From Flammula alnicola (lineage: Eukaryota > Basidiomycota > Agaricomycetes > Agaricales > Strophariaceae): a DNA stretch of 64,000 nt. This document shows positions 50,036 through 59,388 of the stretch, piece by piece. Position 1 is the stretch's first letter. Every line of letters begins with the position of its first letter. The translations under genes and the position numbers were made by a program. The DNA lies in NCBI GenBank assembly GCA_015499995.1, contig JADNRV010000032.1, positions 124,001-188,000 on the forward strand, given 5' to 3'. The notes below the pieces were generated by a model. It saw nothing but the letters and a program-made list of their open reading frames with translations, was not told the origin of the DNA and ran no database searches.

Positions 50036-52917
50036 ATGTCTTCAAAGATACCAGATCGCTCGATCCGCATCTGTGCAGACAGAGGTGGAACTTTTTGTGA
50101 CGTACACGCGTAGGGGGTTGTTCGTTTTCAGACTGTGGCGCATCACTCACAGCTTTTTTCAAGATCGTATCCTGATCCCAAGAACCCCAGTGAGAGAAAA
50201 GAATTGGTCGTGAAACTACGTGAGCCCATTTTCAATGTTCTCGGACGTGATCTAATATCCAATTATAGTTTCGCAGGACAAGGGAAACTATGAGGATGCC
50301 CCTACGGAAGGCATCAGACGAGTGTTAGAGATCGTGACAGGAGAGAAAATTCCGAGAGGTACAATCCTCGAGACAGAGAAAATCGGTGGGCATCCCGCAT
50401 ATATTTGGCCTTGAATGACGTTAACACTCTGATCCAGACTATATCCGACTATCTACAACGGTTGCCACAAATGCGCTCCTCGAACGAAAGGGACATAAAC
50501 ATGCTCTTCTTATCACGAAAGGATTCAAGGATCTTTTGCTTATCGGAAATCAGTCGCGCCCGAAAATCTTTGATCTCAATATCAGAAGACCGTCCCCTTT
50601 GTATTCGACGGTCATCGAAGTAGACGAGCGAGTAACATTGGTCGGATACACCTCCGACCCCAAGGCAGAGGAACACGCTATCCAATTCGATGAGGAAGGA
50701 AAGGTCGTCAGGGGATATCGCGGAAAAGGCTGGGATGGACAAGGCGACGCGGAAGGGCCTGGAGAGATCGTCAAGGGTCTGTCAGGAGAAGCAGTCCGCA
50801 TTATCAAGAAGCCTGGTACATACCCTCAAATTTACCGTTGAAACCATTTCCCTAACCAACACCAATAGACGCCGGAGAAATAGAGGTCCAACTGCAAAAA
50901 CTCTACGACGAAGGCTACCGCTCGCTCGCCATCGTGTTCGTGCACTCGTACACATTCCCAGAGCACGAACTCCTCGTCGGCAAGGTCGCTAGACAACTGG
51001 GCTTCACGCACGTCTCGGAATCGGCGCAGTTGCTTCCCATGATCAAGATGGTGCCGCGAGGAGTGTCCTCGACGGCTGATGCCTACCTTACCCCGATCCT
51101 GCGCGAATACCTGGACGGCTTCTTCAGTGGATTCGACGCGAAACTCAAAGATGGTCGCCTGCGTAGCCCGCGTGTCGAATTTATGGGAAGCGATGGTGGC
51201 CTGCTCGACCTGAACAACTTTTCGGGGCTAAAAAGCATCCTTAGTGGTCCTGCTGGTGGTGTCGTTGGATACGCTCTGACCAGCTGGGACGAAAAGGAAA
51301 AACATCCTATTATTGGGTGGGCCATAGCAGCAACCTTACGAAGAATAAAATTGATGTTTCTACTGATTTTTTAGGCTGGACGTTGGTGGTACTTCCACCG
51401 ATGTATCACGGTTCGATGGCAGATATGAGGTGGTATACGAAACGACCACTGCAGGAGTTACAATCCAATCACCACAGCTTGATATCAACACAGTGGCTGC
51501 AGGTGGTGGATCATGTTTGTCGTTCCGAAACGGTCTTTTCCTGGCAGGGCCAGAGAGTGCTGCAGCTCAACCAGGACCTGCGTGCTATCGGTGTGTCTCC
51601 GTCGTCTTTCTTACCAAAGAAAGTCGTCTAATATTATTTTGTTGTAGCAAAGGAGGTCCGTTAGCCGTGACAGACGCAAACCTCCTGCTTGGGCGGCTCA
51701 TCCCGGACTACTTCCCGAAGATCTTCGGCAAATCGGAGAAAGAACCACTCGACATCGAGGCTTCGCGTACGGCATTTGAGAAACTGGCCGCAGAAATCAA
51801 TGCGGAACAGGAGAAAAAACTGTCGGTAGACGAGATTGTGTATGGGTTCGTAGAGCCATTTTATTTTTATTTGTGCTGTTATGAACTAAAAGTTTCTTTC
51901 TCTGTAAAGTTTCATCAAGGTAGCGAACGAGACGATGTGTCGCCCGATACGTGCTCTGACTGAGGCGAGAGGACATGCGACGTCGAAACATATGTAAGTG
52001 TTTTATATATATTTTAAACTTCCACCATATATATGCGTGCTGATGCAAATATGACAGTCTAGCAAGCTTCGGCGGAGCTGGTGGACAACATGCTTGCGAG
52101 ATCGCAAGACTCCTAGGAATCAAAACGATCTTAATCCATCGCTACAGCTCCATCCTCTCTGCCTACGGACTTGCACTCGCTGATCGGTGCGCCCAACCAT
52201 TGCATCTCCATTGTTGTTTTTATTCATCTCCCCTATAAAGAGCATATGAACTCCAAGAACCCTCCTCGACCTTCTACACTCCGCAAAATATACCCATTCT
52301 CATAACCCGCCTCGACAAGATGACAAAGGACGTGCACTCGGAGCTGCAGAAGCAGGGCTTCAACGACAGCCATATACATATTGAGCGTATGCTCAATATG
52401 CGGTTTGACGGCACGGACACGGCGCTCATGGTCCTTCCGCATAAGGAGGATGGCAATGGGAAGGAGGACTTTGAGGCTGCGTTCAAGAGAGTGTACAAGT
52501 CCGAGTTCGGATTCTTGTTGGAAACGAAGAACATCATCGTGGACGACATCAAGGTATGGCCTTCCGTCATTGGACGTTTGACAAAATTTACACCTGGCTG
52601 ACTGGTTCGTTTCTTCCTTCAACAAGGTCCGCGGGATCGGCAAGACATTCGATACACTAGGACAGTCAGTCTACGCCGAAGTGGCTCAGCTGACCCACAA
52701 GCCAGTCGAGCATGCAGCCAAAATCGAGACGCGATACAGTGTATATTTCGACAAGGTCGGTCGGGTGGATGATACGCCTGTCTTCCTGCTCGACAGTCTG
52801 GAGGTTGGCGACGTCGTGGAAGGCCCAGCTATGATCATCGACAACACACAAACGATCGTCATCGTTCCAGGAGCCAAGGCCGTCTTGACGAGCAAGCACC
52901 TCTACATCACATTGTGA
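50036..52917 (+). CDS. 5-oxoprolinase-like protein, HyuA half only
   Basis: The hydantoinase A/oxoprolinase module is complete: nucleotide-binding [13 protein letters not shown] at the start, [20 protein letters not shown] near 50455, [19 protein letters not shown] near 50913, [28 protein letters not shown] across an intron near 51373, and [20 protein letters not shown] near 52070. It ends [25 protein letters not shown] with stop at 52917. Frames join cleanly over about ten short introns. Full-length eukaryotic 5-oxoprolinases, which hydrolyse 5-oxoproline to glutamate with ATP in the gamma-glutamyl cycle, continue for another 500 or more residues with a HyuB module; none follows here. It could be an HyuA-only enzyme, half of a split pair, or a truncated gene whose 3' part was lost next to the mobile island. 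Start ATG 50036 is well placed. Confidence 0.85.
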
Positions 52918-53180
52918 TCAGGTGAACTTCCCAGGTTCTACGATCCCATACCAACTGGACCAAGCGTCTCTTGTACTTTGATGAATTATGAGTAATGAGG
53001 TAGATGGGCATGAATCAAAGTCTTTGTTCGATACTCATGATACTCGAGGACTAAATTTATGTGTAGGAATTGCAATAAAACAGATAAATTAAGTACGTAT
53101 TATCTACGCGAAAACAAAGCCAGGCGAGGCGAGTATGTATGGTGATGAACAATGCTCGGTAAGCGTGATGACCAGTCACA

Positions 53181-54857
53181 TAGTGTTGCCGTGACTCAGC
53201 TCAACTCGGCTGGGCTCAGCTAACGTGCGGCTTATTGATTTTACGGCTAGCTAAGCCGTAATAAGCTGCTAAAATTAGACGGTTCGGCTCAGCTAGTCGA
53301 CTTAAGTCGACTAGCCGTGCCTTAAGGTGATATATATGGAAATATATTAAAAATATATACAATACAGCGTCGTCAGTGGTACCCTCACCACTTAGAAGAC
53401 TCGCGGAGGACGTTCCAGGTTGTGATGTAGCAGCAATGTGAATATCCGTCAATGCCGCGACCGTATTGGCGACGACCTGCGAAGAAGATCAGCCTCTATA
53501 CCAACTTTCACGTCAAGTACATACCATAGGATTACTATCAGCGATCATGTCCTACAGCTACTCCAAGAAGCCGTTGTCAATGACCAGCTCCAGCTTGAGA
53601 TCATACAGCTTAGCGACGCACAGCGCCGCCATCTTGGGCACATAAGGATTCTCGTCTCGGAGACACTTTTGTAGGGGGTCACTGAGGTAATCGACGATCT
53701 TTTCGGCACGCAGACAGCCCATCGTACGAATCGCCAAGGCCCTTACGAGCGGGTTCGGGTCGTCTGTACCTTTGGCAAAGGTGTTTACCGCTAGGATGAC
53801 GAGCTCGGATTGGGTCTTGGCATGGTTCATTAAGTAGAGATATAGCTCCTTCTGTTCGAGATCGTCCGTCTGCATGTTCTTGAGCACGTCGAGGAAGAGT
53901 CCACTGACATCTTAAGGGATTCCGTTGAGTTACTAGGGCTGAAGATTGAAATATATGCGCACCTTTCCCGACTGTCATCGACGCGATTGTGCCCTTGATG
54001 GCATCCTTCCGCTTTACTCGCTATTCAGGTCAATAGCAGTGCTGGGTGCTGGGGATAGCTGGTCGAAATCCTCGTCGTCGCTGTTGAGGCTGCTGCTGTT
54101 TTCATCATCGCGACCGCTGCCGGTGACGAGACGGAGGCAACATAAGAGACCGACGAAACGAAGGAGAATTTTCCGGCACTGAGAATGCCAACGGAGGGGG
54201 TGGCGGAAGTGGGGACAGGGGTGGAGGTATTTCCTATCGAAGTGGTTAGGAGCGGTTTCTGTACAATATAAGGCGGACTGTTGCTTACCGTGGTTCTGCC
54301 GCATCTCATGCCTTATCCCCCCTGCAGTGCGTTTGCTGCTGTGCTGTTCGCTGGTTTTCTGACGGTGTCTTGCACGGAGCCGCATCCTTGTTGCATTAGG
54401 CATCTACGTAGGTCTGACCCTGCCTGCAGCGGGTGCGCTGTAGGTTTCTGGGTACTGGAGGTTTTCGTGGGCGAGCCTCGGTGGCGTGGTCAAATCACCT
54501 CCGTGTTCCTTCTCACATTAATTGGTGCATTATTCTTCGCAGTTGTAACAGGAGTCAACGGCTTTGACGATCATCGGAAAAGCGTTGGCCAGGCGGGGGT
54601 TATTTGGGTGGTAAGAGTTGGGTAAGAGTGAAGACAGGCGCAACGTTGGTTGAGAGAGTTCCCGGGCATCACGTGCAGAATTACCTGTTTTGGATTGGCA
54701 ACTGCAAGCGGCTTGAGCGGCTTGAGTCGACTTATAAGTCGGCTTATAAGATAGCCGCTCGGATTTAGCCGCAAGCTGTCATTTATAACTCGACTCAGCT
54801 AGCCGTACGGCTGAGCCGATCCGGCTAGCGAAAATGAGCCGAGTCACGGCAACACTA
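53181..54857. mobile_element. hAT-like non-autonomous element carrying a beta-adaptin gene fragment
   Basis: Ends TAGTGTTGCCGTGACTCRGC in inverted orientation (21 of 22 terminal bases match) and an exact 8-bp duplication CAGTCACA at 53173-53180 and 54858-54865 are the hallmarks of hAT elements. Subterminal regions are packed with short palindromes built on CGGCTNAGC and GTCGAC (53196-53330 and 54705-54840). No transposase is encoded. The middle (about 53435-54035) is a piece of a host gene, described separately. Length 1677 bp. Confidence 0.88.
53435..54035 (-). pseudogene. Captured beta-adaptin (AP-1/AP-2 beta) fragment inside the hAT-like element
   Basis: Reading on the minus strand: LNSE, VKRKDAIKGTIASMTVGK, then after a GT-AG intron (53911-53962) [108 protein letters not shown] and, after a second intron (53477-53524), VVANTVAALTDIH. 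This is roughly residues 20-150 of the adaptor-complex large subunit. Two in-frame stops follow FLE, and a few residues are deleted near EQKELYLYL, so it is non-coding. Retained introns show capture from genomic DNA, not from mRNA. The intact donor gene is not in this window. Confidence 0.9.
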
Positions 54858-54865
54858 CAGTCACA

Positions 54866-55543
54866 CATGGCGTCACTGCATGTCACAGCCATTTTCTTGA
54901 GACATCGCGTTTGTGCCCTCCACACCACCAATATGTAAAATTTCTTGTTGTGTATTTAATAATAAGAAGTGTTTTCATGAGCCTACATGATCCATTTTTT
55001 GAGAAATGTATTATCTATCCCCAAAATGCGAAATCAGGCTGAATTGCCTGCCAAATATGGGCCTCCAGAGTGTCTGAAAAATATCTCTTCAACCACAACA
55101 CTTATGAACATTATTGGTAGATGTATTTTGCTTAGAATTGAAATTCAAATCGACTGACATGATCTGATTTTTTATTAGTGGCCCCTGTTCCGAGATAGAC
55201 CCATAAAACAGGTACTTTGAGGTGGTTAGGGGCCATAAATAAAAATTCTGGTCATGTCAGGTCGAAGCCACATCAGAATAAAACATTTCGCTCCTGCAAA
55301 GCTAGTCCATAATCTCCTCCGTTGCGAAGTTATAGCTTGCGCACTGTTGCCTGCGAAATAGGGCAGAGCACAGCCACTGATCCGGCGCCAAAATGACGGA
55401 TGGGCGGCTCTCTGACAAGGGTTTAAATTAATTTTCCCTGGGTTACACATCATAATGCAAATTGTCACGTGCTTGGGCTAAAAGTCGCTAACTCAGACTG
55501 CCGGTGACTGAGACAACAAGAGGTTGAGTTCCCCCCATCATCC
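54866..55543. other. Intergenic, no gene recognised
   Basis: AT-rich sequence between the hAT-like element and the kinase-like gene. No coding motif or inverted repeat recognised. Confidence 0.4.
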
Positions 55544-56708
55544 ATGTCCGCCTACCGCCTGACCCGGCGAGTGAAATTCCCCACTCACTGGCCTGCCATG
55601 GGTGTCAATCCAAAAACTCCTTCTCAACGATTATCTCCGACTCCATATGCCTTCGAAAATCTCTGCAACTCACATTATTTCATCGCAACAGAGAACCTTT
55701 ATGTCGGCCCACATAAATGGTCGCAGGTTTACTACGGGTCCCTAACCTCTCCATCCTCTCCGTCTGTCAATTACAAAGCCTTAGACAACATCGTTCTCAA
55801 AGTGTTTTCCTCGTCATCATTCCCTTTCCCTGACAGCGATCCGCGTTCTAACTTTAAGACTTCTCCACCGGGTCTTACATCAGCCAATTCATACAGATAT
55901 ACAGACGAGCTCATGGCATGGACAGAAGTTCACGCTTATTCCAAATTATTTCCTCTACAGGGTACGTTGATACCTCATTTCATAGATGCTTTCATGGTTT
56001 GTATTCCCCCTTTCAAGGACAGAACGAGTGAAGATTCTAATTACCTCTCTGTTCATTGACAGGTGAGGTCTCCGGAATCCGATCAGGAGAGCATTGGGAT
56101 TGCCATGTCGCATATCCGGGGACAGCCCATCGTTGCACGATGTCGGGAGCTAGGCAGTGAGGTTGACAGCGATATGAGATGGTACCCAATCGTCAGTAAC
56201 TTCATTTACCCTTCAACCTTCATATTTCTATGATAAGTCTGATGAGGCAGCGCCATAGGCTATGCAGTTGTTCCGCAGAGTTCATCAAGTACATCAGCTC
56301 GGAATCATTGGCCTGGACGTACGCGGCGCCAATATCCTAGTTGTTGGGGATCCCAGCGCATCCGAACGCTCAGCATCCTCGAGCTCATACTCGGTTATGC
56401 TGTTCGACTTTGCGTTTTCGCGGCCACGTTCGTTTCCCACCTCAGAAGAACAAAACAGGCACAGAGTTTCGCTTGTTAGAGTGCAGGATTTGGACAAACT
56501 GCAAGAGCTTCTCCTCGAAATTTGCGGAGACGATATTGGAGTCCGACGCGAAGCTAGTTATGATTATGGTGGACCTGGGGCTCGTAGGTGGGCATTTTTG
56601 CAGTGGGCTCGACGAGAGTGTCCGCATGAGCCTTGGGTTTGCGATTGGTGGTCTCAATTTGATTGCCTCGAACCCACGGCTTGGGAGGGGAAATCCAGCA
56701 TTATCTAG
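55544..56708 (+). CDS. Kinase-like protein (degenerate, agaricomycete-type)
   Basis: Exon 1 (about 55544-55999) covers an N-lobe-like region: YFIATENLYVGPHKWSQVYYG, NIVLKVFSSSSFPF (possible beta3 Lys) and ELMAWTEVHAYSKLFPLQG. An intron with donor GTTTGTATT leads to IGIAMSHIRGQPIVARCREL, and another before 56260 leads to HQVHQLGIIGLDVRGANILV (catalytic-loop equivalent, with Asp and Asn kept but the usual His missing) and VMLFDFAFSRP (DFG-like DFA). This is a protein-kinase-like fold typical of expanded fungal families; catalytic activity is uncertain because of the altered HRD and DFG motifs. No frame breaks. The stop at 56708 lies 3 nt before the start of the target duplication of the next element, so the C-terminus may have been altered by that insertion. 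Confidence 0.75.
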
Positions 56709-56719
56709 CAGGGTTTGAT

Positions 56720-57419
56720 AGGACCCCTCTTTATTCTGCAAGAGGTCCGATACTAGTGCGGACCTAAATGGGTCCAAAATCTGGCCTATGTCCGATACTA
56801 GTGCGGACCAAAACGCCAAAATTTGGCTCAATGTCCGATATTTTGCGCGTACCAAAATGCCTAGTCGGTACTGATGTCCGATACTTGATGCGGACCTTTG
56901 TCGACATTCCCAATCAAGTTCACCTTTGTAACGACCATCCGAGAAAATTTAACAGGTTAAGAGAGTAGCCTGCCGTGCTTCATGGTGTTTCATGTTGTCA
57001 TTCACGTCCGTTTTTCTCTCTATCTGAGTGATACAGTTGCGATCTCAAACTTAATGGCACACCGAGCGTGGAAAATAAGAGTTTGATGAAGGGCAAATAA
57101 AGGGAGTTCAAGAGGAAGGCATCGAACAAGCTTGGAATGAGGACACTATGCACCTTGCAGTGTTGTTCTTTCCTTTTTTGTGGTAGCAAAGGCGGAAGGG
57201 TGGATAATCACTGTCGTTTTCTGCCAAAATTTGTATATTTACTGACCGTGCGGACCAAACTGACTGAAAAGTATGTCCGATACTTAATGCGGACATATAG
57301 AGCTCGAAAAGGGTAGGTCCGATATTTATGCGGCCCAGAACGCCGAAATTTCGTCCGGACCTAAGTGCCAAAAAATGGCGATTTCGTATCGAACATCTGA
57401 CAGCATAGAGAGGGGTCCT
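56720..57419. mobile_element. Non-autonomous DNA element 2 (TIR AGGACCCCTCT, 8-bp TSD)
   Basis: A 700-bp element with inverted ends AGGACCCCTCT and 8-bp duplications GGTTTGAT (56712-56719 and 57420-57427). It carries at least six copies of an imperfect palindrome of the type TCCGATACTAGTGCGGA, spaced through 56745-56900 and 57240-57360, plus CCAAAATTTGG-like palindromes. No coding capacity. The outermost nine bases and the duplication length match element 1 at 45167-45900, but the internal repeats are different. Confidence 0.85.
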
Positions 57420-57447
57420 GGTTTGATGTTACTTTTAATGTCTCTTA

Positions 57448-57637
57448 CAGCTGAACTCAAAACGATAGACCACCTCAGATCAAAACTTAGGCAGGGCGGA
57501 CACTCAAATCTCTACGCGACATGATAGCCGAGTGAGCCGAGCACTCCCAGTAGCCCAAATGATGGGAAATCAGTCCGGATCATTTCGGCTGTGTACAGCT
57601 TTTGATCTGGGGTGGCCTATCGTTTTGAGTTCAGCTG
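57448..57637. mobile_element. 190-bp MITE with 38-bp inverted ends, TA target
   Basis: Inverted ends (CAGCTGAACTCAAAACGATA and inward, ending near GATCAAAA) of about 35-38 bp with two or three mismatches, flanked by TA on both sides. This is the layout of Tc1/mariner-type MITEs. The centre is non-coding. It lies 20 bp after the target duplication of element 2. Confidence 0.8.
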
Positions 57638-57930
57638 TAATAGTATTCTTCTTTGTACTGTGCTCGCTGTCTCATGCTTGGTGTATGTATGTTCAATCTC
57701 ATATGATATGTAGCGATGTGAACATGAGGTGGCTGTAGCATATGTGGGGAAAGCCATAAAAGCTTTCACCTCTAGGAATGTATGTGCCCCGTTAGCATTC
57801 ATTTTGACTTTTGTGCCAACCATCGCAAAAATAGCTAGCTGGATGGTCCCACCGACATTGAAGAGGCAGGTGCTCAAAGCATAGGAGAGAAAAGGCGAAG
57901 AATTTCATGATAATTTAATACTTTGTCTAC

Positions 57931-58903
57931 TTAAATATGTAATTTGAATGATTTATTAGCGAAATGTTTATGTGAAGCCTCCCTCCGTCTGCGTTGGGAC
58001 TGTCGGGCATTCTCCCTCTGAAGCTGAATAGCTGTTTTGATGCCGGAAATCCAAAGACAATGAAAGGAGTCTTCAGGATCCGGGTCAGAGATTGCAAGGC
58101 TATGTCTTCGAATGATTTCACGGATGAGTTCGGTCGTCAAAGCATCGTCGGATGGCATAAGCTTGGGCAACTTGATTGCCTTTATCTCCTGCTATATGTT
58201 CAAGTTAGACTGAGTATATGAAGCAAAAATGCTAGCGTCGTACCTCCTCATATTCGGCCGCCTTTAACTCTCGTTTGCGGTCCTCATTTGTCTCTCTGAT
58301 CACCTTCCTCCTGCAACCAGAGCTGAGGGGTAAGATCAGCACGCACATGGAAGTAGTCGGCATGGAAATCGGGCCTGTCGAGGGCTTGTTCATGGAGGTT
58401 GACAAGATCTTTGACAAGGTGTCGGCATTTTTCATCGTCAGTGGGTTCCACGATCGGAAGTTGGATCCTGTTAAAGATCTTGCAGCGAAGACAGCATTAG
58501 TGAATTTTTATAAGCATAGAATGTTGGGACGTACACGCAAAATGAACTCGCTGTGTTGCTGGGCTTGTCTTCGGCCAGGTGTTCTGTCTGTGAGTCAGTT
58601 TTGTTGTCCGAGTCCGGTGCTGGGGATTTAAAAAGTTGTAGGTCTTTAGAATATAAAGGCCGGGGTCTGGAAGACTTGACAAGGAATCAAGGATGCTCAG
58701 ATGAGGAAGATGAAGGGGAGAACATAACACATACTTCAGCGGGTGTCCTTCTGACCCAAGTCGTCCTCGCTGATCACGTAACAAAGAGGGACATCCTCTA
58801 TTGACATCAGAGGTGATGAAGGAAGTACTGTTAACGGGCTGCTGCACCTCCACAATGGGATGCATGGAGGTGCAGTTGAGATTGTCTCTGTAGAGTCGGC
58901 CAT
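57931..58903 (-). CDS. Hypothetical protein, helical, spliced
   Basis: From ATG 58903 the protein starts MADSTETISTA and passes an acidic EDDLGQKD segment. After introns come KSPAPDSDNKTDSQTEHLAE, VEPTDDEKCRHLVKDLVNL, HEQALDRPDFHADYFHVR, RKVIRETNEDRKRELKAAEY and KLPKLMPSDDALTTELIREI, with IKTAIQLQRENARQSQRRR near the end (stop 57931). The middle, with conserved His/Asp/Tyr, is compact and could be a small domain, but I do not recognise the family. The 5' part needs a frame change, and a perfect 10-bp inverted repeat (TGCACCTCCA .. TGGAGGTGCA, 58847-58878) sits in the N-terminal coding region. Function unknown. Confidence 0.55.
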
Positions 58904-59388
58904 GTTGGGAAGAGTCACTAACGATAAGAAACAACGAATAAGTAATACCTTAATATGCTGTGCATCCACAGAGAGGATGTCCAGCCAGAGATTCTATAGA
59001 CCCCAGAGGACGTTGAACTGGAGACGTTGACATTTAGAGTCTAAGGACGTCATGAAAATGGATATTTGCTGTTGAGGTCAGGTTGACATCAGCGCGGCAC
59101 CTCAATTGAATCTCATCAAGCTGTCACGCAGATGTCGTTGGCCAAAATCTCATTTGAACATCACACTAATATCTATTGGACATTTCTACATTCTCTCTCG
59201 GAAACAAATCCGTCAGAGGTCATACAGAAGTAACAGAACTCAGGCAGGGTTGGTGGTGTAACTAAGTAAAACAAGGAGGGAGTGAGTATGTGTATTGTGC
59301 GAGTTGTGTGGTAGAATAGGTCAAAGGATCGATTTGAATTAATATCAAATGAACGAAACCAAGACGTCAGCGTCAAGCCGGGTTCCTG
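58904..59388. other. Promoter of 57931-58903 and 3' UTR of the F-box gene
   Basis: No gene or repeat recognised. Confidence 0.4.
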
